Assembly: GCF_023736115.1 (NCBI RefSeq)
Contig: NZ_JAKQZC010000002.1
Span: forward strand, 434,001 to 498,000
From: Salinicola avicenniae
Lineage (GTDB): Bacteria > Pseudomonadota > Gammaproteobacteria > Pseudomonadales > Halomonadaceae
Direction: 5' to 3'
DNA: 64,000 nt
The notes under the pieces: generated by a model
What the model was told of the DNA's origin: nothing
Databases searched by the model: none
Seen by the model: only the letters and a program-made list of their open reading frames with translations
In this document: positions 1 through 6,094 of the stretch, one piece after another
Numbering within the stretch: the first letter of the stretch is position 1
Layout: every line of letters starts with the position of its first letter
Translations under genes and position numbers: made by a program

Positions 1-287
1 TGGGCCATCGAGCGCCAGCGGCAGGCGTAGCGGAAACGCTCGGCGGCCTCACCGACATGATCGACCGCGCCGGTCATCTCGCCGCGGCCCTCGCCCATGT
101 TCGCGATCGTGCTCACCTTGTGATGCCCGAGGTTCAGGTGGCGGTAATCGATCCGCCATTCGATCTCGACCTCGATCAGCTCGTCCAGGCAGCGACGTAG
201 TGCTTTCTCGCGAACCGCGCTACCCTCGGGCTCTCTCCGGATCACCGCCATCAGCTGATTGATCCCCATCAATTCCAGTTTCCGCAT
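1..287 (-). CDS. Phage early-operon protein, C-terminus beyond window
   Basis: Open frame on the minus strand starting with ATG at 287 and running off the left edge, so only the first 95 residues are visible. A good Shine-Dalgarno (GGGGGAG) lies just before the ATG. The visible part is charged and helical, with WRIDYRHLNLGHHK in the middle. It is the last visible gene of the leftward prophage operon, 23 bp after the VRR-NUC gene. In lambda this end of the operon holds nin genes and the antiterminator Q, so a late-regulation role is possible by position only. I do not recognise the family. Confidence 0.6.
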   Translation of the reverse strand, partial: MRKLELMGINQLMAVIRREPEGSAVREKALRRCLDELIEVEIEWRIDYRHLNLGHHKVSTIANMGEGRGEMTGAVDHVGEAAERFRYACRWRSMA

Positions 288-310
288 TGCTCCCCCTGCT
301 CCCTGATTCG

Positions 311-808
311 TTACCAGTCGGCGCCAGCGACCATCGGCATGAGTTCGCCGAGCGTCTCTGTTGCCGGTGCGGCCATGTACTCGCGGATTACCGCCTGAGC
401 CTGCTCGATCCCCAGCGCCAGCTTCGCGCAGTAGCCGGCCGCTTCCATCCGCGCCAGCCAGACCCGCTGCGACTCTGCTAGATCGGCATCACGCGGCGGC
501 GTGGCTTTCAGCTCTAGGTACAGGCCGTGGTAGCCACCCCGCGCGATCGGTATCACCAGATCGGAAACACCCGAGCGGACGCCCTGCTGCTTCATCTTTG
601 CCGCCTCGAGACCGTGCCGGCTGCCGCCGTTGGGCACCGCATAGGCGTGCTCATGTGCGGGGCCGACGGCGGTACCGCGGTTGAACTCGCCCCTCAGCCA
701 GAGCATCAGCCGCGTCTGCTCCTGCCCTTCCCAATCCACCGGCTTCTTCCGGGGCTTCCCGCTGGCCGTCCGCGCGCGAGGCTTCCGGGGTTTCGTATTC
801 AGCGCCAT
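311..808 (-). CDS. VRR-NUC domain phage nuclease
   Basis: 165-residue protein with a basic N-terminus (residues 1-24) followed by a small PD-(D/E)XK-type VRR-NUC fold. Visible motif elements are E27/E30 in the first helix, PNGG (59-62), GVSDL with D83, and ELK (E99, K101), the expected nuclease core. Stand-alone VRR-NUC proteins are common in phage replication and recombination regions and are thought to cut branched or structured DNA. The ATG at 808 overlaps the stop of the upstream gene (ATGA), implying translational coupling; an in-frame ATG at 841 lies inside the upstream gene and is less likely. The family call rests on motif order; the substrate is unknown. Confidence 0.82.
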   Translation of the reverse strand: MALNTKPRKPRARTASGKPRKKPVDWEGQEQTRLMLWLRGEFNRGTAVGPAHEHAYAVPNGGSRHGLEAAKMKQQGVRSGVSDLVIPIARGGYHGLYLELKATPPRDADLAESQRVWLARMEAAGYCAKLALGIEQAQAVIREYMAAPATETLGELMPMVAGADW

Positions 809-1089
809 CAGACTTTCCCCCTCGCCTGCCGGCGTTCCCATGCCTGATAGTCCGCGACGATCCGGTCGAGCATCCGGCGCGCGTCGTCGTTCGTGTCCAG
901 CTCCCGGCGGCTGGCGATGCCGCAGGCCAGACGTATCGCGTCAGCGGCGTCTTCTTCGCTATGCGTGCCGTCGGGTAGCTGCTCGGCGGTCAGCTGGTGG
1001 CGCTGCCGCTTGCGGTTGTCCAGGTACAGACGAAACCGCGGATTGGTGCCGAGCAGAGCCGCCCGGCGGGCCTGTGTGCTGCTACTCAT
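808..1089 (-). CDS. Small conserved phage protein (unknown)
   Basis: 93-residue, charge-rich, mostly helical protein with a conserved-looking core (DAIRLACGIASRRELD, roughly 50-65). It contains no cysteine cluster and no membrane segment. It is coupled at both ends: its ATG overlaps the stop of the upstream zinc-ribbon gene by 4 nt, and its stop overlaps the VRR-NUC start. Small proteins of this appearance occur in replication and nin-type regions of Pseudomonas and Halomonas phages, but I assign no function. Confidence 0.65.
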   Translation of the reverse strand: MSSSTQARRAALLGTNPRFRLYLDNRKRQRHQLTAEQLPDGTHSEEDAADAIRLACGIASRRELDTNDDARRMLDRIVADYQAWERRQARGKV

Positions 1090-1247
1090 GAGCGGCGCTC
1101 CCCCATGTTGTACTGACGGGCGCAGTGATCGCAGGTACTCGATCCGGGCTCGAACGACAACGAGTCACGGGATTTCCCGCAAATGCGGCACCGACGGCGG
1201 TCGGGGTGATACCGGCGCGGCCGGTTGTAGCGTGGCGATCGCGTCAT
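1086..1247 (-). CDS. Small zinc-ribbon phage protein
   Basis: 53-residue protein with two cysteine pairs, CRIC near residue 20 and CDHC near residue 40, forming a four-cysteine zinc ribbon between arginine-rich ends. The ATG at 1247 overlaps the stop codon of the preceding gene by 4 nt, which is why this start is preferred over longer frames that would overlap the BRO gene. NinF- and NinE-type small zinc proteins are typical of this part of lambdoid operons. A nucleic-acid-binding role is inferred, not shown. Confidence 0.6.
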   Translation of the reverse strand: MTRSPRYNRPRRYHPDRRRCRICGKSRDSLSFEPGSSTCDHCARQYNMGERRS

Positions 1248-1399
1248 GCCATGTACCTCCGGCCCCGGTAGTGCGGGCGGTTGCGGCTGAGCTGGCAGTC
1301 GACGCAGGACGGCAGCACCTCTCCGTCGCGCTTCATCTTGCCGAGCGTCTTGAACTCCCGGCAGGTCGGGCACTGGATTTTGTGGGGCACCTGGCTCAC
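1244..1399 (-). CDS. Small zinc-ribbon phage protein
   Basis: 51 residues if translation starts at GTG 1399, which overlaps the TGA of the BRO gene (GTGA). An upstream in-frame ATG at 1441 would give 65 residues but lies well inside the BRO gene. It carries CPTC and CVDC pairs about 20 residues apart, a four-cysteine zinc ribbon, and a basic tail (RNRPHYRGRR). It is part of a chain of overlapping stop/start genes in the leftward operon. Nucleic-acid binding is the likely role. Confidence 0.6.
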   Translation of the reverse strand: MSQVPHKIQCPTCREFKTLGKMKRDGEVLPSCVDCQLSRNRPHYRGRRYMA

Positions 1400-2172
1400 G
1401 CCGCCTCCTCCCGCAACACTTCTGCCACGCTTTCCGGCCATTTGAGTTGCTGCACCGGTGTGCCGTCGCCGTGCTTCTTGCCGGTATCCAGCATCCGGCC
1501 GCCTGCCGCGCGCCCCGCATCAGTCAAGCGCCAGATGGTCTTGCCCCTGCCATCCTTGTCCTGCCATTGATAGCCCAGGTCACGCAGCAGCAGATTGACC
1601 GCCCGGCCACTCATACCGCAAGGCGTGCCCAGTTCGGTCACAGTCATGTACCGCTCGTTGATCGGGCTGAGGAGATGCGTAGCGCCCAGCTCGGCGAGCA
1701 GATCCACCCCGGTGCGTTTCTGAACGGCCTGATTGACCGAGAGCAGGCGCATGTTGTCGTCGAACCCGAACGCCCGAGCAGCACCATCGAGCGCGCTGGC
1801 GATAGCCGAGGCGCGGGCGATGTCCGTGGTTTTGTCCTGCCGTACCGGCACGGCGGGTGCTTCATAGCGGCCATGCTTACGGATGGCCGGCAGCACCTCT
1901 TCAAACACCCACGCTTCGAATCGCTCGGCGCTGGGCAACTTGCTGCGCACAATCAGTCGGTAGACATCGGACTCCCGAATTACGGTGTGATAGCCACCAC
2001 CCTGTTTCGGGGTAGTGGTCTGGCGACGGCAGTGACGAGCGATAGCGTTCTCAGGCTTCGCATAGCCAAGAGCCGTAGCGATGTCGTGCCCGACGAAAAG
2101 CGCTTCACCGTCGTCGCCCTGGATCACGCGAACCGTTGCCGCGTCGAACTCGAATGGAATCAGTTGGGTCAT
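1396..2172 (-). CDS. BRO family phage antirepressor
   Basis: 258-residue protein. The first ~105 residues match a Bro-N domain: GEALFVGHDIATALGY, then the VYRLIVRSKLPSAERFEAWVFEEVLPAIRKHG block that is diagnostic of BRO/antirepressor proteins. The C-terminal half is a second helical domain with a WQDKDGRGKTIWRLTDAG segment resembling a phage regulatory winged-helix or KilA-C-like region. Proteins of this build (P22 Ant-like, Rha-like) inactivate prophage repressors or regulate early genes. It lies directly downstream of the P-like gene with 1 nt between coding regions. Confidence 0.85.
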   Translation of the reverse strand: MTQLIPFEFDAATVRVIQGDDGEALFVGHDIATALGYAKPENAIARHCRRQTTTPKQGGGYHTVIRESDVYRLIVRSKLPSAERFEAWVFEEVLPAIRKHGRYEAPAVPVRQDKTTDIARASAIASALDGAARAFGFDDNMRLLSVNQAVQKRTGVDLLAELGATHLLSPINERYMTVTELGTPCGMSGRAVNLLLRDLGYQWQDKDGRGKTIWRLTDAGRAAGGRMLDTGKKHGDGTPVQQLKWPESVAEVLREEAA

Positions 2173-2173
2173 C

Positions 2174-2977
2174 TCAGGCTCCCCCGTCGTTGTTCAGTGC
2201 TGCCCTCAGCCCGGCGACACCGCCCGGCCCATGCTGCTGCGCCGCCAGCGCGGCGGCCTTCTCTTCCCCGGCGCGCATTGCCCGCTCGGCCCGGCTCACG
2301 TTCTCGCGGCTTTCGAGCGCCGCCCGGGTCTGGATCGGCTGGCCGGCAATAGCGCGGTTCACGACACCTTCGTAGCTCTTGAGAAACAGCCGACGGTGTT
2401 GCTCCAGCTCGGCATAGGTCGCGACGCGAAGCGCGTCCTTGTCGACTGACGTCATCGCCGCCAGCACCGTTTCGTGCTCTACCGGCGTACCGGTGAACGC
2501 GTTTTGCTCCACCGATCGCCAGGCCGCCTCACGGGTTGGCCAGCCCAGCGCTTCCGGTCGAACGCGACAGGCCTTCGCGAACATCATCGGAGAGTCCGGC
2601 GGCCACGCCGTGCGGGCCTCGGCAACCGCGCGCTCCGCCTGCTCGTCCAGCGCCAGCAGCCCGGAACGAACGTGCGCCTCGGTCAGATGTTGCAGCGCCT
2701 GCAACCACTTGCCGTCGGCATCGAACGGCACGAACTGCCCCTCGATCTCGCTACCCCACCCGGCCTCCTTCGCTCGGTGCCGCCAGTGCCGTCCGTAGAG
2801 CTGATCCAGGGCTACGAACAGCGTGTCGACCGACTCAGCCGTGACCGGCCCGCTGATCGGCGTCGTAGATCCTTCCGGCCCCGCCTGCCGCGCGCTCTCG
2901 CTGCTGCTGCTCATGGATGCGACGGGCCTCTCCAGGCGAGAGACGGCGAGCGGAATCACGTTGGTGGCCATTTGCAT
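2174..2977 (-). CDS. Replication protein P-like
   Basis: 267-residue protein starting at ATG 2977, chosen because GGAGG sits 5-6 nt upstream; GTG 2983 and ATG 2971 are alternatives. After a low-complexity N-terminus, the segment VDTLFVALDQLYGRHWRHR resembles the start of lambda P-type helicase loaders, followed by a helical, Ala/Glu-rich body. It overlaps the 3' end of the O-like gene by 143 bp in another frame and lies immediately downstream of it, the same O-P order as in lambda. A function in loading host DnaB onto the phage origin is inferred from similarity and position. Confidence 0.6.
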   Translation of the reverse strand: MQMATNVIPLAVSRLERPVASMSSSSESARQAGPEGSTTPISGPVTAESVDTLFVALDQLYGRHWRHRAKEAGWGSEIEGQFVPFDADGKWLQALQHLTEAHVRSGLLALDEQAERAVAEARTAWPPDSPMMFAKACRVRPEALGWPTREAAWRSVEQNAFTGTPVEHETVLAAMTSVDKDALRVATYAELEQHRRLFLKSYEGVVNRAIAGQPIQTRAALESRENVSRAERAMRAGEEKAAALAAQQHGPGGVAGLRAALNNDGGA

Positions 2978-3752
2978 TGGCACCTCCGGTCTGTTTCGAG
3001 TGGGATGGCTGGGCTGCGAGATTGCGTCGCCAAGCGGTCAGGAAGTCAGCGAAGTGGCGATGCCAAACGCGGGGCTCGTAGGCACGGCCTGGCATCGCGA
3101 GATGCTTGGTGCGGAACTTCTCCAGCGCCTCGGCGCCGAACTGCTCGAGCAGTCGATCGGCATCGGAACGGGACATGCGGACACCAGCGAGCAGCGTCAC
3201 CACGATGTCACGGTCAGGCGTCCAGTCCTCGAACATCGGGAAAACGCCTGTCGGTAACGGCTGACCATCGTCGTCGAGGTTCTGGGCCCGCTCGAACACA
3301 TCGCCCTCACCGGAGAGAGAGGGGTAACCCTCAACTGAACCCCTCACCCCTGAACCCCTCTCTTCACGGTTTTCCGAATACCCCTCTTCGGAATCTCGAA
3401 TAGGGTTCGCCCCGTTTTCCGAATACCCCTCTTCGGAATCTCGACTACCCCCCTTCGGTTTATCGAATGGGGTCGCCATGAAGATTCGGCGCTCGATAAT
3501 CTGCTTGCCGTTGCGGATCTGCTCGATACGAACCCAGCCCTTCTTGGCCAGAGAACTGATGATCTCGGAGACGCGGTTGGGCGAAAGCTGGAAGAACTCC
3601 GCCAGCTTCTTGTTCGACTTGTAGCAGCCGCGAGTCGGGCTCTGCAGGCTATCGATCTCCACCAGCATGACCTTCTCCTGCATCGAGAGATCGCGATTCA
3701 GCCACACGTCCGCGGGGATCCAGACGCCACGGAAGGCACGTTCTTCGCTCAT
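2835..3752 (-). CDS. O-like phage replication initiator
   Basis: 305-residue protein. Residues 1-95 form a winged-helix domain (WIPADVWLNRDLSMQEKVMLVEID, KKLAEFFQLSPNRVSEIISSLAKKGWVRIE) typical of phage replisome organisers. Residues ~100-150 form a repetitive linker with two copies of DSEEGYSEN. The C-terminal part (~170-235) has a helical FEDWTPDRDIVVTLL region seen in many O/DnaD-like proteins. The start ATG at 3752 overlaps the upstream stop (ATGA). The repeated linker coincides with iteron-like DNA, as in lambda O, which binds iterons inside its own gene. Origin binding is inferred. Confidence 0.75.
   Translation of the reverse strand: MSEERAFRGVWIPADVWLNRDLSMQEKVMLVEIDSLQSPTRGCYKSNKKLAEFFQLSPNRVSEIISSLAKKGWVRIEQIRNGKQIIERRIFMATPFDKPKGGSRDSEEGYSENGANPIRDSEEGYSENREERGSGVRGSVEGYPSLSGEGDVFERAQNLDDDGQPLPTGVFPMFEDWTPDRDIVVTLLAGVRMSRSDADRLLEQFGAEALEKFRTKHLAMPGRAYEPRVWHRHFADFLTAWRRNLAAQPSHSKQTGGANANGHQRDSARRLSPGEARRIHEQQQRERAAGGAGRIYDADQRAGHG
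3320..3450. other. Candidate prophage replication origin (iterons in O-like gene)
   Basis: Two perfect 31-bp direct repeats (3369-3399 and 3414-3444) start 45 bp apart. Each contains an inverted repeat TTCCGAA-N8-TTCGGAA. Three further degenerate copies of the core (G-A-A-C/T-CCCCTC type) occur at 3324-3332, 3337-3345 and 3352-3360. They lie in the middle of the O-like gene, where lambda keeps its four iterons with dyad symmetry. The repeats could instead merely encode a repetitive linker, but the perfect nucleotide identity and dyad symmetry favour a DNA function. Confidence 0.55.
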
Positions 3753-4084
3753 GCCCTCACCTGCCCCATAACGTCCGCGTCATGACGGTTGAGGTAATCG
3801 CAGCCCACCTGGATCGCCAGGAACCGTTTCGTTTCTCGGCGGTGATACTCGAGCGTCCTCGCTGCCCGCTGCTTCGCCTCGGAGTCGAACGGCTCGGCGC
3901 GCTCAACCAGCACCGCGCAGGCAGCGTGATAACGTGCGCCAGCCTTGGCGATGCGGACACGGCGCGTGCTCTCATCGATCAGCGTTTCGCCCGCCAGCGT
4001 TCGGCGGTTCTTGTCCTGCCGCGTCGCCTCGTCGTTGAGATCGGCGGTGGACCAGCTGCTGTAGTCCGGCAATGTGGTCGTCAT
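3749..4084 (-). CDS. Phage early protein (unknown)
   Basis: 111-residue protein from ATG 4084, which has GGGGGAGC upstream; longer frames lack a ribosome site. It is mostly helical and rich in Arg and Glu (STRRVRIAKAGARYHAACAVLVERAEPF), without cysteine clusters or membrane segments. The stop overlaps the O-like start by 4 nt. The position between cro and O is that of lambda cII, but I see no clear CII-like HTH. Function unknown. Confidence 0.55.
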   Translation of the reverse strand: MTTTLPDYSSWSTADLNDEATRQDKNRRTLAGETLIDESTRRVRIAKAGARYHAACAVLVERAEPFDSEAKQRAARTLEYHRRETKRFLAIQVGCDYLNRHDADVMGQVRA

Positions 4085-4203
4085 GGTGTGCTCCCCCGAG
4101 ACGCTCCCGAGATCGGCGAGCGGCCAATCTCCGGGCAATAGAGGGCCATGCCGCCAGCGGTTACAGTGGGAGTTCTCACACAACCGACTGAAGGACCGGC
4201 GAC

Positions 4204-4434
4204 ATGGCCACAACTGATGAACTGCTGAAATCCGTGCTTGTGATGCAGACCGAGATACTGGGGCGACTCGCCGCTATCGAGCGTGAGGTGGGCGTCGACC
4301 AGAGTTACGCCGGGGACATGCGAGACAACGCCATCGCGGACCTGGAATACATCGCCGACTCCGACTTCGGCGCCGCAATCTGGAAAGACCTCCAGCCCAC
4401 GCTGCGCAAGATCGCCGCCTTCGAGGACCATTAA
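4204..4434 (+). CDS. Small hypothetical protein, opposite strand
   Basis: 76-residue acidic helical protein (starts MATTDELLKSVLVMQTEILG) encoded on the plus strand inside the otherwise leftward operon. AAGGA lies 8 nt before ATG 4204. Codon choice is normal for the region (CTG, GAG and GCC preferred). Its 3' end overlaps by 4 nt the stop of the converging minus-strand gene at 4431. The divergent placement suggests its own promoter and perhaps expression in the lysogen. No family recognised. Confidence 0.55.
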   Translation: MATTDELLKSVLVMQTEILGRLAAIEREVGVDQSYAGDMRDNAIADLEYIADSDFGAAIWKDLQPTLRKIAAFEDH

Positions 4435-4724
4435 CGCTCCTCCAGGATTTCGGTCAGGTCGTGCGTGCGCGTGGCCTTGATGTGCTTCTCCAAGCGTCGC
4501 GCCCAAGCCTGGCCGAGCATCTCATCTGTGAGATAGCGGTGGTGATTCATCCGCATATTCATCTCGACCCATCGGCGGCTATCTGCCAGCGACAGAACCA
4601 AGTGAGCTTTGGCACCAGTGAACGTGGCGCCGCGCTCCATGCCCGCAAACACCCGGTCGAGCTCTTCGCCTCGGCCGGCGCGGCTGGCGCGAATGACGAA
4701 TCGAATACGTTTGATCAAGCTCAT
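4431..4724 (-). CDS. Phage early protein (unknown)
   Basis: 97 residues from ATG 4724 with GGGGGAGC upstream. It has a basic N-terminus (MSLIKRIRFVIRASRAGRGEELDR) and a helical rest (ADSRRWVEMNMRMNHHRYLTDEMLGQAWARRLEKH). It follows the cro-like gene by 41 nt in the same operon and converges with the small plus-strand gene. It contains no recognisable domain. Confidence 0.55.
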   Translation of the reverse strand: MSLIKRIRFVIRASRAGRGEELDRVFAGMERGATFTGAKAHLVLSLADSRRWVEMNMRMNHHRYLTDEMLGQAWARRLEKHIKATRTHDLTEILEER

Positions 4725-4765
4725 GTCGTGCTCCCCCTGAACCCCTGTATGGAAAACCACCCCCG

Positions 4766-5050
4766 TCACTGGGCAGTTTCACTACTCGGTTGTTTCGTAG
4801 AATGGGAGCCATCCGGTGAGGAGTGATTGACCAACTCCGGCCACATCAGATGCCAGTCGTCAGGACGTAGCTGCTTTCGCGTTGCCTCGCCTGCACTGGC
4901 CCGTTCAACGAGAGCGGCAGTCTCGACTGATGCCGTCTTGTGGCCGTAGCCAATCAACCGGAGATAGGCGCGAGTCGTGCCCGTGGCGGTTATCTGCTGA
5001 TCGCTGGCCTGCTTCAACCAGCGCAACAGGCTATCGATGCGTGTCTTCAT
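4766..5050 (-). CDS. Cro-like repressor (YdaS/Cro family HTH)
   Basis: 94-residue protein, first gene of the leftward early operon. Residues 8-60 form an HTH (SLLRWLKQASDQQITATGTTRAYLRL), followed by LRPDDWHLMWPEL (61-73), a motif common in YdaS/Cro-type phage proteins. The start is ATG 5050 with GGAG 6 nt upstream; an in-frame ATG at 5089 would lie in the operator. It is divergent from the cI-like gene across three operators, so it probably binds them to favour lytic growth. The Ser/Thr-rich tail is unstructured. Confidence 0.78.
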   Translation of the reverse strand: MKTRIDSLLRWLKQASDQQITATGTTRAYLRLIGYGHKTASVETAALVERASAGEATRKQLRPDDWHLMWPELVNHSSPDGSHSTKQPSSETAQ

Positions 5051-5078
5051 CGGTGGCTCCAGTGGATATCGGCACCAA

Positions 5079-5107
5079 TGATTACCCACGGGTAATGCTT
5101 AAATCAA
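5079..5107 (-). promoter_or_regulatory. Candidate pR promoter of cro-like gene
   Basis: On the minus strand, TTGATT (5107-5102) and TAATCA (5084-5079) are separated by 17 nt. The perfect operator at 5081-5096 fills the spacer, so repressor binding would block polymerase. The same layout (TTGAYY, ~17 nt containing the operator, TAAT-AT) recurs at 7718-7747, which supports it as a real promoter family. Confidence 0.55.
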
Positions 5108-5136
5108 TACCCACAGGGAATTTACCTGTGAGTAAC
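5081..5136. promoter_or_regulatory. OR-like operator cluster (three sites)
   Basis: Three related 16-bp sites lie between the divergent cro-like and cI-like genes: ATTACCCACGGGTAAT at 5081-5096 (perfect 7-bp arms), AATACCCACAGGGAAT at 5106-5121 and TTTACCTGTGAGTAAC at 5121-5136. The consensus is ATTACCCRYGGGTAAT. The grading from perfect to imperfect and the three-site arrangement resemble lambda OR1-OR3. The same sequence recurs at 7704-7777. Confidence 0.8.
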
Positions 5137-5150
5137 AGGCGCGGAATATT
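5121..5150 (+). promoter_or_regulatory. Candidate pRM promoter giving a leaderless cI mRNA
   Basis: TTTACC (5121-5126) and AATATT (5145-5150) are separated by 18 nt. Transcription would begin about 6-7 nt after the -10 element, essentially at the cI-like ATG (5156), and there is no Shine-Dalgarno before that ATG. Lambda cI is likewise made from a leaderless pRM transcript. The third operator covers the -35 element. Confidence 0.4.
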
Positions 5151-5155
5151 CCCGC

Positions 5156-5923
5156 ATGGACATCTACGAGATTCGCCGCAGAAACCTGCAGGCACTGTTG
5201 AACGATCGCTTTGGCGGTAAGAAAGCGAGGCTGGCAGACGCTATTGATCGGCAGTCGAGCTACATCTCGCGCTGCCTGTCGACCGGCGCGCACCGAAAAC
5301 GGATTGGCGAGGATTTCGCACGCCACATCGAAAACTCTTTGGGGCTCGACAAGGGTTGGCTGGACCGCTCAGAGCCGCAGAGTCATGCCGTGGAAGAGCC
5401 CACCACCGAGTCCTATGGCAAGCCCGCCAGCGATAACGAGCTAACCTTCACCGAGAATATGGATCCATGGGATCGCTCCCAGCCGCTTGCTGAAGACGAG
5501 GTGGAGATCCCGCTATTCCGTGAGGTCGCGTTGTCAGGTGGCGGTGGGCGAACCAAGGTGGTCGAGAACAATGGAGCGGCTTTGCGTTTCAAGCGCAGCA
5601 CGCTCAGGAGCGCCGGTGTGACGAAAGAGGCAGCGGCTTGCGCTTTCGTTGAGGGCGAGAGCATGGAACCTATTTTGCCGGATGGCGCTTCAGTCGGGGT
5701 GGACACCGCCGACAAGCAAATCAAAGACGGCAAGATGTACGCGATCGACCATGACGGCCTGCTAAGGGTGAAATTTCTCTACCGCCTGCCTGGCGGCGGG
5801 CTCCGGATCCGCAGCGCCAACCCGGATAAGGTTGAGCATCCAGACGAAGACCTCGACGAGAACTGGCCGGAGAAGGTCAACATAATCGGCAAGGTGTTCT
5901 GGTACAGCGTGTTGCTGCATTGA
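5156..5923 (+). CDS. CI-like prophage repressor, S24 peptidase family
   Basis: 255-residue lysogeny repressor. The N-terminal HTH (about 5-60, ARLADAIDRQSSYISRC) is followed by a linker and a LexA/S24 peptidase domain. The nucleophile is in GESMEP (S169) and the general base is K206 in LRVKFLY, 37 residues apart as in LexA. The likely self-cleavage site is the LSGGGG stretch near 126-131. It presumably holds the cro operon and the rightward operon off by binding the operators at 5081-5136 and 7704-7777, and is inactivated by RecA-stimulated autocleavage. It is followed by a terminator, so it is transcribed separately from the next gene. Confidence 0.92.
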   Translation: MDIYEIRRRNLQALLNDRFGGKKARLADAIDRQSSYISRCLSTGAHRKRIGEDFARHIENSLGLDKGWLDRSEPQSHAVEEPTTESYGKPASDNELTFTENMDPWDRSQPLAEDEVEIPLFREVALSGGGGRTKVVENNGAALRFKRSTLRSAGVTKEAAACAFVEGESMEPILPDGASVGVDTADKQIKDGKMYAIDHDGLLRVKFLYRLPGGGLRIRSANPDKVEHPDEDLDENWPEKVNIIGKVFWYSVLLH

Positions 5924-5981
5924 ATCGGCCTAGTGGCCGCCGCTATGCGAATGTGGTGACCATCCCCACCTTTACCCCTTC

Positions 5982-6004
5982 AACCCGCCCATAAAGGCGG
6001 GTTT
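5982..6004 (+). terminator. Rho-independent terminator after cI-like gene
   Basis: Stem AACCCGCC / GGCGGGTT with a short A-rich loop (5982-6003) ends in TTTAT, about 60 nt after the repressor stop. It separates the repressor transcript from the downstream nuclease gene. Confidence 0.8.
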
Positions 6005-6030
6005 ATCGTTGAGGATCCCAGTTCGCGCTT

Positions 6031-6094
6031 ATCCTTGCGTTGTGTTATGACGAAATAACCATGAAATAACACAAAGAAACACAAGGGGAGCTCT
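6031..6094 (+). promoter_or_regulatory. Regulatory region of the SNIPE-like gene
   Basis: AT-rich leader with an inverted repeat TTGTGTTAT (6040-6048) / ATAACACAA (6066-6074) and a short direct repeat (GAAATAAC). AAGGGGAGC (about 6083-6091) is the ribosome site for ATG 6095. Together with the flanking terminators it makes the nuclease gene an autonomous transcription unit. The inverted repeat is unlike the CI/Cro operators, so control is probably separate. The exact -35/-10 elements cannot be fixed by eye. Confidence 0.45.

Noticed and set aside
4081-4506. Minus-strand frame of 141 codons
   Set aside because: Shadow of the plus-strand gene at 4204 and without a ribosome site; codon pattern fits the plus strand better.
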